Shown here one piece after another: positions 52,782 through 61,493 of a stretch of DNA of 64,000 nt (position 1 is the stretch's first letter; each line of letters begins with the position of its first letter). Below the pieces are notes generated by a model, which was not told the DNA's origin, made no database searches, and saw only the letters and a program-made list of their open reading frames with translations. Origin of the DNA: JBKBUF01 sp046290815 (lineage in GTDB: Bacteria > Bacteroidota > Bacteroidia > Cytophagales > Cytophagaceae); NCBI GenBank assembly GCA_046290815.1, contig JBKBUF010000011.1:62001-126000 (forward strand), given 5' to 3'. The position numbers and the translations under genes are program-made.

Positions 52782-52815
52782 AAAAAGGGGCTTTTAAAAT
52801 GAGCCCCTTTTTTTA
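52782..52815 (+). terminator. terminator of the cysteine-rich gene pair
   Basis: An 11-bp stem (52782-52792 with 52802-52812) followed by TTTT, starting five bases after the stop codon. The AT-rich flanks make it effective from both sides. Confidence 0.88.
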
Positions 52816-52841
52816 TTAGTTAAATATTTCAGTCTGTATTT

Positions 52842-53453
52842 TTACTGTTTTGAACCGCTTAATTCAACATTGATTTCAATATCATCTGAAAGAACCATGT
52901 CTTTAGCAGGATTCATCCATGAAACCCCATATTTTTGACGGTTGAATACCAGTTTACCTGTAGCTTTTATTGCATCACCCTCGTTGGTAACCACTACGTC
53001 GGTAACTTTTTCTTCATTTGTTCTGCCACGAACTGTCAGGTCACCAGTAAGAGTGTTGCCATCAAAGGATTTTACTACAAACTTAGCTGTAGGAAAGGAG
53101 TCTACTGCAAAAAATTCTGCAGTTTGCAAATGGCCCACCAGCATTTCTTTAGTGTACTGCTCATTGTAATTGGCATCTGTTGGGTTAATTGATTTAAGGT
53201 CGGCTGTAAAAGTACCTGCAGTCACTGCATTTCCTTTGACAGTGATATTTCCCTCTGTCAATTTTACTGTTCCTGTATGCTCCTTTACTCCAAGCATTGT
53301 TCCTTTCCAGTTTAAATTGGATGCGTCAGCATTTAAAACATAAATTGCTTCCGGCCCTGATGCATCAGCAGTAGTTTCCTTGTTTTCATTAGTACCACAG
53401 GCAAAAATCACCATTGTGCCTGCAGCAGCGATAAATAAATTTCTAAGTTTCAT
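52842..53453 (-). CDS. YceI-family lipoprotein
   Basis: 203 residues from ATG 53453 (MKLRNLFIAAAGTMVIFACG), whose lipobox IFAC fits a lipoprotein. An earlier ATG at 53546 would add 31 residues before the signal. The mature part is a YceI lipocalin-like barrel: GVKEHTGTVKLTEGNITV, SINPTDANYNEQYTKEMLVGHLQ, FPTAKFVVKSF and GDLTVRGRTNEEKVTDVVV, ending with VELSG. YceI proteins bind polyisoprenoids or similar lipids in the periplasm. It is next to idi (108-base gap), whose product makes isoprenoid precursors, which is suggestive but not proof of a link. Confidence 0.9.
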   Translation of the reverse strand: MKLRNLFIAAAGTMVIFACGTNENKETTADASGPEAIYVLNADASNLNWKGTMLGVKEHTGTVKLTEGNITVKGNAVTAGTFTADLKSINPTDANYNEQYTKEMLVGHLQTAEFFAVDSFPTAKFVVKSFDGNTLTGDLTVRGRTNEEKVTDVVVTNEGDAIKATGKLVFNRQKYGVSWMNPAKDMVLSDDIEINVELSGSKQ

Positions 53454-53561
53454 AAGTTTAAAATAAATTATGTGTTTAAACATGTATTTCGTAAAAATAG
53501 AAAAAATGACGAAATAGTTCCTAATCCGTTGTGTAATAATTTTCAAAAAGATTATTGCGCT

Positions 53562-54089
53562 TTATTTAAAGGACTGGTTGCCCAGGTGGACTAAAACTCT
53601 TTCAAAGCAGATTTTAAACCATTCGGTAAACCCGGAAGGAGATTCCTGAAGTTCGATTTTAAGATTATTCGCACTACAAAATCTCCAATCTCCGACTTCT
53701 GTGACATTGGGTTGGGGTGTTACTTCAGTGTAACCAAAAAAGACATGATCAAATTCATGTTCTGTTAGTCCATTCTCAAAGGTAGTTTTGTAAACAAAAC
53801 TGAATTTATGTTCTAAATTGGTTTTCAAACCCATTTCCTCCCAAAGTCTCCTATTGGCTGCTTTCAAAATATCTTCGCCCGGTTTTGGGTGGCTGCAGCA
53901 GGTGTTGGTCCACAATCCGGGGGAATGATATTTAGATTCCGCTCTTTTCTGAAGCAGAAACTCTCCCCTGGAATTAAATATAAACACCGAAAAAGCCCTG
54001 TGAAGCAATCCTTTCCGGTGAGCCTCAAGTTTTTCCATTATTCCGATTTCCTCGTCCTTCGGATTGACTAAAATGACATTTTCCTGCAT
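53562..54089 (-). CDS. idi: isopentenyl-diphosphate delta-isomerase (type I)
   Basis: 175 residues. It interconverts isopentenyl and dimethylallyl diphosphate. The Nudix fold is clear: HRAFSVFIFN, LLQKRAESKYHSPGLWTNTCCSHPKPGE (with the catalytic Cys in NTCCSHP) and the Nudix-type box ANRRLWEEMG, then HEFDHVFFG. It lies upstream of the yceI gene on the same strand. Confidence 0.95.
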   Translation of the reverse strand: MQENVILVNPKDEEIGIMEKLEAHRKGLLHRAFSVFIFNSRGEFLLQKRAESKYHSPGLWTNTCCSHPKPGEDILKAANRRLWEEMGLKTNLEHKFSFVYKTTFENGLTEHEFDHVFFGYTEVTPQPNVTEVGDWRFCSANNLKIELQESPSGFTEWFKICFERVLVHLGNQSFK

Positions 54090-54461
54090 CTATTGAGAAT
54101 GTAAGCTTAAAAATAGGGTTATCTGCTGAATTTTAAACGAAATTAACTTATAAAAACGTTCATTGCTGCAAATTCCAAATATCAAAATCAACAGAATCAA
54201 ATAGAATTTTATACTTGTTTTTGATTTTATTTCAGGTTTGTTCTTTAAGTGCAATTGTAGTCCTTAAATCGGCTTTTTTGGGCTGAAAACAGCATTTTTT
54301 ATTGTTTTTTATGAGTGATTCTCCTGGCAGTTTTGATCGCAATTTTTTGCTATTTAAAGTAAAATAATTAGTCAGGATTTTGATTTTAATCATTAATCCT
54401 ACTACTTAAAACCTACACGCACAAAAAACCATTGATGTTTGATTAAAACCAATTTTAAATT
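54090..54461. other. 372-base intergenic region between idi and the GH3 glucosidase gene
   Basis: It separates divergent genes and must hold the promoters of both. No convincing TTTG-N19-TAnnTTTG pair was found on either strand. One tight hairpin with GCTG/CAGC arms (54282-54293) is followed by a T run. The stretch is AT-rich and holds no likely small gene. Confidence 0.5.
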
Positions 54462-56708
54462 ATGAAACGGTACTCTTTTTTAGTTTTGATTGCCTTTTTG
54501 ATCAGTTTCGGGGCCAATGCTCAGGCAGATCTTGAAAAGAAGGTGAATGATTTGCTGGCAAAAATGACCCTGGAAGAAAAGGTGGGCCAGATGACCCAGC
54601 TTACGCTGGATGCAGTATGTAAAGGCACTCCATTTGATTTGAATAAAAAAATGGAGCTTGACCAGGAAAAACTTAAAAAGGTACTTGTTGAATATAAGGT
54701 AGGATCCATTCTAAACACCGGTATGTATACCCTCCCGCGTGAACAATGGTATCAGTTGATTTCTGAGATTCAGAGAATTGCAACCAAAGAAACCCGTCTT
54801 GGAATCCCGGTTATTTATGGTATAGATGCTATTCACGGAGCCAATTATACTGTAGGAGCAACGTTGTTTCCTCAGGAAATATCTCTTGCCGCCACCTGGG
54901 ATCCTAAATACGCAGAATATACGGGTGCTGTAACTGCTTATGAAGTAAAAGCCTCTGCTATTACCTGGAATTTCTCTCCGGTATTGGATTTGGGAAGACA
55001 ACCGCTATGGTCCAGATTTTTCGAAACTTTCGGTGAAGACCCTTATCTGGCGACCGAAATGGGTAAAGCCATTGTTAAAGGTTATCAGGGTGATAATGTA
55101 GCGCACCAGGATAAACTGGCAGCCTGTCTGAAGCATTATGTTGGATATAGCAATTCCAAGTCAGGAAAAGACAGGACTCCTATTCAAATGTCTGAAAGAG
55201 AATTAAGAGAATATTACCTGGTTCCTTTTAAAGCAGCAATTGAACAAGGGGCTCAAACCGTTATGATCAACTCAACAGAAATCAATGGCACTCCTGTGCA
55301 CGCCGATTATCATATTCTGACAGAAATTTTGAAGGATGAATTAAAGTTTGACGGATTTGCCGTTACTGATTGGGAAGACATATTAATGCTTCATAACACA
55401 CATAAAATTGCTGACTCAGAAAAAGAAGCTGTTGGTATTGCTATCAATGCGGGAGTAGATATGAGTATGGTACCATTGCAATTGGATTTTGCTGATCATT
55501 TGGTAGCTCTGGTAAAAGAAGGAAAAGTACCAATGTCCAGAATTGACGATGCAGTAAGAAGGATACTTAGAGTAAAATACAGATTAAATTTGTTTGAAAA
55601 GGCTTACCATCCGATGGAGTCTTATACTAAGTTCGCATCTGCAGAATTTACTGATTATAGTTATAAAGCTGCCTTAGAAAGTATAGTGCTTTCAAAAAAT
55701 AGCAATAATTTATTGCCATTACCTAAGAACAAAAAAGTACTTGTTACAGGGGTTGGTGCTAATTCCTTAAATTATCTGAACGGAGCATGGACGCATACCT
55801 GGCAGGGAATTGAATCAAAATTCAATACTAAAGGAAAGAAAACAGTTGTTGAGGCAATTACAGATAAGATAGGAAGCAGCAATGTTATCTATGTTGAAGG
55901 TACAGGATACGATAAAGATATCAATACTGCCACAGCTGCTGCTAAGGCTAAAGAAGTGGATTATGTTATTGTTTGCCTTGGTGAAATTCCATCAACAGAG
56001 AAAGTCGGTGATATTTATGACCTTACTTTACCTGCTGCACAAATAGAATTGGTAAAAGCTTTACATAAATCAGGAAAGCCCGTAATTACCGTTCTTCTTC
56101 AGTCAAGACCAAGAATATTTACGGAAGTTGAACCATTAATGCAGGCAGTTTTCGTTGCCATGAGACCAGGAGACGAAGGAGGAAGAGCAATTGCTGAAAC
56201 TCTTTTCGGTGATAATAATCCTTCAGGAAAACTTCCCTTCACCTATCCAAGATTCACCGGTGATTTTGTCACCTATGATCACAAATTTTCTGAAGAGAAA
56301 GATGCCAACTTCGGATTAAATGCTTTCAATCCATTATTTCATTTCGGATCAGGATTAAGTTATACCACGTTCTCATATTCTGATCTTAAACTGGATAAAA
56401 AACATATGAAAGGCACAGAAGCCATCAAAATAAGTGTGAAAGTTACTAACAGCGGAAAGATAAAAGGGAAAGAAGTAGTGCAGTTGTACACGCATGATCA
56501 GGTGGCAAGCATAACTCCTTGTGTAAAAAGATTAAGAAAGTTTTCTAAAGTTGAACTTAACCCTGGAGAATCCAAAGTAGTGGAATTTACTTTGACGAAA
56601 GATGACCTTGCTTTTGTAGATAAAAATCTAAAATGGATCACCGAGCCCGGGAAGTTCAATGTAATGATTGCGAATCTAAAAGATGAATTTGAATTTATCT
56701 CCAAATAA
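54462..56708 (+). CDS. GH3 beta-glucosidase (BglX-like)
   Basis: 748 residues with a signal peptide (FLVLIAFLISFGANA). The two glycoside hydrolase 3 domains are intact: the TIM barrel (~30-370; IPVIYGIDAIHG, SAITWNFSPVLDLGRQPLWSRFFETFGEDP, KHYVGYS and nucleophile Asp303 in FAVTDWEDI) and the sandwich domain (~400-600). An FN3-like domain ends the protein (~650-748). It cleaves terminal beta-linked glucose from oligosaccharides, probably in the periplasm. There is no T9SS sorting domain. The 7TM receptor gene follows after 15 bases. Confidence 0.95.
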   Translation: MKRYSFLVLIAFLISFGANAQADLEKKVNDLLAKMTLEEKVGQMTQLTLDAVCKGTPFDLNKKMELDQEKLKKVLVEYKVGSILNTGMYTLPREQWYQLISEIQRIATKETRLGIPVIYGIDAIHGANYTVGATLFPQEISLAATWDPKYAEYTGAVTAYEVKASAITWNFSPVLDLGRQPLWSRFFETFGEDPYLATEMGKAIVKGYQGDNVAHQDKLAACLKHYVGYSNSKSGKDRTPIQMSERELREYYLVPFKAAIEQGAQTVMINSTEINGTPVHADYHILTEILKDELKFDGFAVTDWEDILMLHNTHKIADSEKEAVGIAINAGVDMSMVPLQLDFADHLVALVKEGKVPMSRIDDAVRRILRVKYRLNLFEKAYHPMESYTKFASAEFTDYSYKAALESIVLSKNSNNLLPLPKNKKVLVTGVGANSLNYLNGAWTHTWQGIESKFNTKGKKTVVEAITDKIGSSNVIYVEGTGYDKDINTATAAAKAKEVDYVIVCLGEIPSTEKVGDIYDLTLPAAQIELVKALHKSGKPVITVLLQSRPRIFTEVEPLMQAVFVAMRPGDEGGRAIAETLFGDNNPSGKLPFTYPRFTGDFVTYDHKFSEEKDANFGLNAFNPLFHFGSGLSYTTFSYSDLKLDKKHMKGTEAIKISVKVTNSGKIKGKEVVQLYTHDQVASITPCVKRLRKFSKVELNPGESKVVEFTLTKDDLAFVDKNLKWITEPGKFNVMIANLKDEFEFISK

Positions 56709-56723
56709 TACTAGCTCAGATTT

Positions 56724-58595
56724 ATGATTCAGAGAATCCTGCTTTCACTTTGTATTTTAATGCTATCCGGTCTGCAGCTAAAGGCGGCAGAGGAGGTAGT
56801 ATTACATGATGGTATGGATTCTTTTGAACTAATTCAAAAATATGTTTTGATATATGAGGATGAAACAGGGAGCCTGGGTATAAATCAAATTGCCCAGCTT
56901 CCTGATTCATTATTTACCTATTCCAAGTTATACAATGACAATAAAAATTCGACCTATTGGATCAAATTTGTCGTAAGTCCTGAACTTAATAAAAATAAGA
57001 AGTGGGTTCTTGAAGTACTTGATTCAAGACACAATGAAATAGAACTTTACTCTCACGATCAAAACGGATTCAAGTTGATGAAGTCCGGTATCGATTATCC
57101 TTTTGCACAAAGAGCTTATGCGCATAAAAACTTTGTGTTGGATCTGGATTTTAGTAATAAGGAAAAAAATATTTTTTATGTAAAATGTAAATCCCGTCTA
57201 GTTGGAAGCTTACTGTTCAAAATAAGGACAAATCAGGAATTTTCATCTTACGCATTTAATGAATACTATCTCCTTGGTACCTATTATGGAATTCTGATAA
57301 TAATTGCTCTTTATAACTTAATCATATTTTTTGCTACCAGAGAAAGAATTTACCTTTTTTACGTGTTCTATGTATTGGTATGGGCATGGAGATGTATGCT
57401 GGATGATGGGATAGGATATCAGTATTTTTGGAATTCAATACCTGAAATTACCACCATTGGATTTATATTTTCCAAACCATTATTGATATCCTTTTTCGTT
57501 TTATACTCACGACTGTTTCTTAATATCAGTAATTTCTTTCCTAAGACTGATCAGTTAATAGGTGTTTTCCTTGCAACATATGTTGTATCTGACTTATTCC
57601 TTCAATTTATAGGGATTAACTTTTCATTTGTTACGCTTTTATTTGCTGTTCCTTTTATAATTATCTACTATATATCCATACGTATATACAATCAAGGATT
57701 TGAGCCAGCCAGATTTTTTATTCTTGGTAATAGCTTTATAGTAGTAGGAGTGGTTATCAAAGTACTTAAAGATATTGGCTTCACTGATTCGTTCACTGAC
57801 AATGTGGTGGTAGCCATCATCGGAGTGTATGGGATGAACATAGGAATGATCCTTGAAATCATCATAATGTCAATGGCATTAGGAGATAGAATTAACTATT
57901 ACAAGAGAAAGGAGAAGGAAGCGCAGGATCAGGTTATAGAACAGTTAAAAATCAATGAAGCTTTGGGTCAGAAAGTAAATAAAGAGCTGGAATTAAAAGT
58001 AAGGGAGCGTACAGCAGAACTTATAGAAACATCAGAAGCATTAAAGCAGGCCAACCTTCAACTGGCGAAACAAGCGGAAGAAATCAGTCGCTGGAATCAA
58101 GTGCTTGATCTTGATAACCATAAGCTGAAGAAAGAAGTAAAGGATGCTATAGAAGCCAGAATAAAGTTTAAGGATATATTGTATGATGAGTTCCTTAAAA
58201 TATTTCCTGACGATCTCAGCTGTCAGCGTTATATTGAGGAGATTAAATGGAAAGATGGATACAAATGCAGGCGTTGCGGAAATGAAAAATTTTGCAAAGG
58301 AAATAAGAAGTTTTCAAGAAGGTGTACACGTTGTCGCTACGACGAATCGGTAACAGCATATACCTTTCTGCATAAATGTAAATTCCCCCTGGTGAAAGCA
58401 TTTTATATCATGGCCAAGGTAAATAAGCATGGTGATGATATAAATTGTAATCAGGTTGCCAAGGAACTTGACATGAGAAAAAATACTGTCTGGGAGTTTA
58501 AAAAGAAACTCCTCGAAGCCATGGCTGAGTCTAAGAAAGGTAAACAAAACCAGGAAGAGTCCCTGGATTACATTATCTATAACTCATTCAACTGA
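56724..58595 (+). CDS. 7TM-DISM receptor fused to IS1595-type zinc ribbon and HTH domain
   Basis: 623 residues. Signal peptide (1-21); an extracellular 7TMR-DISMED2 sensor domain (~25-170, STYWIKFVVSPE...WVLEVLDSRHNEIELY); seven membrane helices (~181-395); a coiled coil (~396-480, KVRERTAELIETSEALKQ, which in relatives leads into a histidine kinase). The kinase is replaced by a ~110-residue module (490-602) that reads like the N-terminus of IS1595 transposases: FPDDLSCQRYIEEIKWKDGYKC, a zinc ribbon CxxC (515/518)...CxxC (534/537), SVTAYTFLHKCKFPL and a helix-turn-helix QVAKELDMRKNTVWEFKKKL. There is no transposase catalytic domain. The gene lies 15 bases after the glucosidase gene and probably shares its transcript. 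A sensor that binds DNA from the membrane is the simplest reading. Confidence 0.9.
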   Translation: MIQRILLSLCILMLSGLQLKAAEEVVLHDGMDSFELIQKYVLIYEDETGSLGINQIAQLPDSLFTYSKLYNDNKNSTYWIKFVVSPELNKNKKWVLEVLDSRHNEIELYSHDQNGFKLMKSGIDYPFAQRAYAHKNFVLDLDFSNKEKNIFYVKCKSRLVGSLLFKIRTNQEFSSYAFNEYYLLGTYYGILIIIALYNLIIFFATRERIYLFYVFYVLVWAWRCMLDDGIGYQYFWNSIPEITTIGFIFSKPLLISFFVLYSRLFLNISNFFPKTDQLIGVFLATYVVSDLFLQFIGINFSFVTLLFAVPFIIIYYISIRIYNQGFEPARFFILGNSFIVVGVVIKVLKDIGFTDSFTDNVVVAIIGVYGMNIGMILEIIIMSMALGDRINYYKRKEKEAQDQVIEQLKINEALGQKVNKELELKVRERTAELIETSEALKQANLQLAKQAEEISRWNQVLDLDNHKLKKEVKDAIEARIKFKDILYDEFLKIFPDDLSCQRYIEEIKWKDGYKCRRCGNEKFCKGNKKFSRRCTRCRYDESVTAYTFLHKCKFPLVKAFYIMAKVNKHGDDINCNQVAKELDMRKNTVWEFKKKLLEAMAESKKGKQNQEESLDYIIYNSFN

Positions 58596-58781
58596 TCCTT
58601 GCATCAGGTAATATAGGCTAAATGTAAATAAGCCACCTACAATAAGGAACATGACAACAAATTTTCCCACCTCCAATACATCATTTTGAAGCTGGCTTTT
58701 TAATTGATCTGAGGTGAACAATGCCGGTAATAATACTACTAAAATGAAGATGATGGTTGTTACTGCTAATGGTACAAACAT
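58584..58781 (-). CDS. small two-helix membrane protein
   Basis: 65 residues with two membrane helices (~5-22 and ~38-60) and a short polar loop (TSDQLKSQLQNDVLEVGK). It has an ATG start and overlaps the last 12 bases of the receptor gene in convergent orientation. No family is recognised. It is divergent from the SSS transporter gene. The composition is plausible for a real membrane protein, but its expression is not supported by a clear promoter. Confidence 0.6.
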   Translation of the reverse strand: MFVPLAVTTIIFILVVLLPALFTSDQLKSQLQNDVLEVGKFVVMFLIVGGLFTFSLYYLMQGSVE

Positions 58782-59006
58782 AACTTTGTAATTTTTTTGT
58801 TTAACACTTTTTAAATATAATTGTTAAAAGTCATTTGTATTTCCCTTTTATACTAAATTAACTATTTTCCTTAAGTTTAATTTTTTGTTGGAATATTTCA
58901 ATTTAGTGAATAAAATTATATATAACTCCTTAATTCTTAAAGGATAAATAATTAAATGTAACATTCCAATCATTTATCTTCGTAAAAGAATTGACCCCCG
59001 TATTGT

Positions 59007-60623
59007 ATGCCTCATGGATTTACCATATTTGATTTTATAATCCTAGGAATATTTTTCCTGGCGGTCTTATATATTGGATACAAGTATAGTAACGATAAGA
59101 AAGGAATCGCAGAACATTTTCTGGCAGGTAAAAAGATTTCCTGGTTACTTATCGGTCCTTCATTATTTATCACCACCGTATCAAGTGAGCATGTAATCGG
59201 TTTTCCAGACTCGGGCTATATCCAAGGGTTTACCGCAGGAAATTTTGCATGGGGAGCATGCCTTACTACTTTGCTTCTTGCATGGTTTTTCGTGCCTTTT
59301 TATTTTAAGAATAATCTTTTTACAACCCCCGAATATATTGAAAGACGATTCAGCCGCAGAGCAAGGTGGATTATTTCCGGGCTTTCCATTATAGTATATA
59401 TAATCACAAAAGTGTCTGTTACTCTTTTTGCCGGCGCTTTGTTTCTGGAAGCACTATTGGGTTGGGATAAATACACATCTTCGCTTATACTGGTTGTTAT
59501 TACTGGTATTATTACCCTCGCGGGTGGTTTTAAAGGTGAAATTCATTCACATTTCTTTCATTGTTTTATATTAATATTCTGTTCTACCATTGTTCTTATT
59601 ACAGGCATTTATGAGATAGGAGGGTTATCAGAGTTAAAGAATGTTCCTGAATCCTATTTCCAGGTTTTTAAATCTAAAGATCATCCAGTGTATCCGTGGA
59701 CAGGTATGTTGCTTGGCGCTCCTATATTACAAATCTGGTATTGGTGTACAGACCAGTATATGCTTCAAAGAGTACTTAGCGGTAAGGATATAACCAATGC
59801 AAGGCGAGGAGCTATTTTTGCCGGTTATCTAATGTTATTACCTTCCTTTATTTTGCTTGTTCCGGGGTTGTTGGCTTATGTGAAATTCGGCCCCGGTGTG
59901 GTGGATGGTAAAACTTATTTTTCATTGGTAACGCAATTATTGCCTACCGGAGTAAAAGCACTTGCTGTTGCTGCTGTATTGTCTGCTTTAATATCATCTC
60001 TTGCTGCAAGCTTTAACAGCGCTTCAACATTATACTCTCTGGATATTTACACAAAATTATATCCAAAGGCCGATGAATTTAAAATAGTAAACATAGGTAA
60101 AATCTCCACGATCGTATTGGTAAACCTTGCGATTGTATGGGTATCGTTCATAGGTTATTTTTCAGAGGATATCATCAGAAATCTTCAGACTGTGCAATCC
60201 TATGTAGCACCTCCATATACTGCCATATTTTTGGTTGGTATGCTTTGGTCCCGTGCAAATAACAAGGCCGCTATGTCAGTTCTACTTGTAGGAGGAATCT
60301 TTTTTCTTTGCAGGATCACTCTTGATATGTACAAAGATTCATTCGAACAGGGAGGTATTATGGATACAATTCTTGAATTAAATTTCTTGTATCAGGCATT
60401 TTTTCTTTTTGGTTTTTATGTTCTTTTAATGATAGTCGTAAGTCTGCTAACTGAGAAACCGGACGAAAGTCAGATACTTGGGCTCACCTACAAATACAGG
60501 AATTCCGGTAATGTTATCCAACTGCAAGAAGATCTAAATGTAAAACGGAAAGATATCAACTTATCTATTCTTCTTGCCCTTATTCTTTTCTCCATATGGG
60601 GATTCCTGATGTATTTAGCTTAA
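59007..60623 (+). CDS. sodium/solute symporter (SSS family)
   Basis: 538 residues with 13-14 membrane helices. Family marks include FLAGKKISWLLIGPSLFITTVSSEHVIGFPDSGY, AGGFKGEIHSHFFHC, WYWCTDQYMLQRVLSGKDITNARRGAIFAGYLMLLP and the sodium-site helix ALISSLAASFNSASTLYSLDIY. The best-known relatives carry sugars (SGLT-like), although members also move other solutes. The nearby beta-glucosidase and the receptor favour a sugar substrate. It has a separate promoter region of 225 bases with no clear element. Confidence 0.92.
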   Translation: MPHGFTIFDFIILGIFFLAVLYIGYKYSNDKKGIAEHFLAGKKISWLLIGPSLFITTVSSEHVIGFPDSGYIQGFTAGNFAWGACLTTLLLAWFFVPFYFKNNLFTTPEYIERRFSRRARWIISGLSIIVYIITKVSVTLFAGALFLEALLGWDKYTSSLILVVITGIITLAGGFKGEIHSHFFHCFILIFCSTIVLITGIYEIGGLSELKNVPESYFQVFKSKDHPVYPWTGMLLGAPILQIWYWCTDQYMLQRVLSGKDITNARRGAIFAGYLMLLPSFILLVPGLLAYVKFGPGVVDGKTYFSLVTQLLPTGVKALAVAAVLSALISSLAASFNSASTLYSLDIYTKLYPKADEFKIVNIGKISTIVLVNLAIVWVSFIGYFSEDIIRNLQTVQSYVAPPYTAIFLVGMLWSRANNKAAMSVLLVGGIFFLCRITLDMYKDSFEQGGIMDTILELNFLYQAFFLFGFYVLLMIVVSLLTEKPDESQILGLTYKYRNSGNVIQLQEDLNVKRKDINLSILLALILFSIWGFLMYLA

Positions 60624-60636
60624 TTATTCACAGATT

Positions 60637-60662
60637 ATTATATTGAAATATTTCAATATAAT
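60637..60662 (+). promoter_or_regulatory. 26-bp perfect palindrome, likely ArsR operator 1
   Basis: A perfect inverted repeat with half-site ATTATATTGAAAT and its complement meets at 60649/60650. It covers the sequence up to the arsR ATG at 60661. A close copy (18 of 20 core bases) lies upstream of the thioredoxin gene. Confidence 0.75.
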
Positions 60663-60975
60663 GTTAGATTTGTTAGAAGAAATAAATCATGCAATGAAAT
60701 CTGAAGATAAATTGAAACAGTTGGAAAAAATAGCTAAAGCACTTGGCGATAAAAACAGGCTTATGATTCTTCAGGCAGTGGCAAAAAAGAAATGTATCAA
60801 TTGCAGTGAATTTCTCGAGATTACCAACCTCGCCCAACCATCCGTTTCTCATCATATTAAGATTCTCACTGAAGCAGGTCTACTAAATACTGATAAAGAA
60901 GGTCGCTTTGTAAAACTTTCCATTAATTCTTCTCAAATAGAATTCCTAACCGGTTTTCTCAGTAAACTGGAATAA
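60661..60975 (+). CDS. ArsR/SmtB-family transcriptional regulator
   Basis: 104 residues from ATG 60661. An in-frame TTG at 60643 lies inside the palindrome. The winged-helix plan is complete: LEKIAKALGDKNRLMILQAV, the recognition helix QPSVSHHIKILTEAGLL and a wing with EGRFVKLSIN. A CINC motif (KKKCINCSEFLE) sits where classical members have their ELCVC metal or redox site, so a thiol or metal signal is likely. The palindrome over its start codon suggests autorepression. A thioredoxin gene with a related palindrome follows. Confidence 0.88.
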   Translation: MLDLLEEINHAMKSEDKLKQLEKIAKALGDKNRLMILQAVAKKKCINCSEFLEITNLAQPSVSHHIKILTEAGLLNTDKEGRFVKLSINSSQIEFLTGFLSKLE

Positions 60976-61073
60976 CATGCTGATTTTAGAACTTATTTGA
61001 TAATCAGGCGGTTTATTATTTAAATAAAATTTATCATAAAATTTGATTAGAGTTAAAATATTGATAAATTTAC

Positions 61074-61093
61074 ATATTGAAATATATCAATGT
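61074..61093 (+). promoter_or_regulatory. imperfect palindrome, likely ArsR operator 2 (thioredoxin gene)
   Basis: A 20-base stretch differs from the core of operator 1 (60640-60659) at only two positions. A further half-site, ATATTGAT, lies at 61058-61065. It ends 22 bases before the thioredoxin start. Confidence 0.7.
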
Positions 61094-61115
61094 GTCAATG
61101 TTAATTTTTTTAATT

Positions 61116-61445
61116 ATGGAGACTGTAAAAAAGTATGTTGAACTTACTGACCAGAATTTTGATCAGGAAGTATTAAAATCCGAGATTCCTGTTTTGGTAG
61201 ATTTTACCGCAGCCTGGTGCGGCCCTTGTAAAATGATGAACCCTGTGATTGATCAGCTTGCTGAAGAATATAATGGAAAAGTTGTAATAAGTAAGCTGGA
61301 CGTAGATAGCAATCCATTAATTACCTCAAAATATGGTATAAAAGGGTTACCAACCTTTTTGGTAATTGTGAATGGTGTAGTTACTGATAAAATAGTAGGT
61401 GCTGCTCCAAAGAAGGCTTTTGATGAATTGCTTCGGAAGTATTGA
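61116..61445 (+). CDS. trxA: thioredoxin
   Basis: 109 residues from ATG 61116 (METVKKYVELTDQNFDQEV). The frame is open 13 codons earlier over the operator, but homology begins here. The active site WCGPC is in VLVDFTAAWCGPCKMM; the cis-Pro loop is in IKGLPTFLV. It reduces protein disulfides in the cytoplasm. Joint control with the upstream ArsR-type regulator is inferred from the shared operators. Confidence 0.95.
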   Translation: METVKKYVELTDQNFDQEVLKSEIPVLVDFTAAWCGPCKMMNPVIDQLAEEYNGKVVISKLDVDSNPLITSKYGIKGLPTFLVIVNGVVTDKIVGAAPKKAFDELLRKY

Positions 61446-61460
61446 ATTATTATTAGAAAT

Positions 61461-61489
61461 AGAATGGGAATGCTGAGCACTCCCGTTCT
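61461..61489. terminator. hairpin between convergent thioredoxin and chitinase genes
   Basis: A 9-bp stem with one G-T pair (61461-61469 with 61481-61489) and an 11-base loop, in the 48-base gap between the two stops. The T run is weak. Confidence 0.55.
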
Positions 61490-61493
61490 ATAA

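Noticed and set aside
56724..58595. Intact IS1595 insertion element
   Set aside because: Only the N-terminal zinc ribbon and helix-turn-helix are present, in frame with the receptor; there is no DDE catalytic domain, terminal repeat or target duplication visible.
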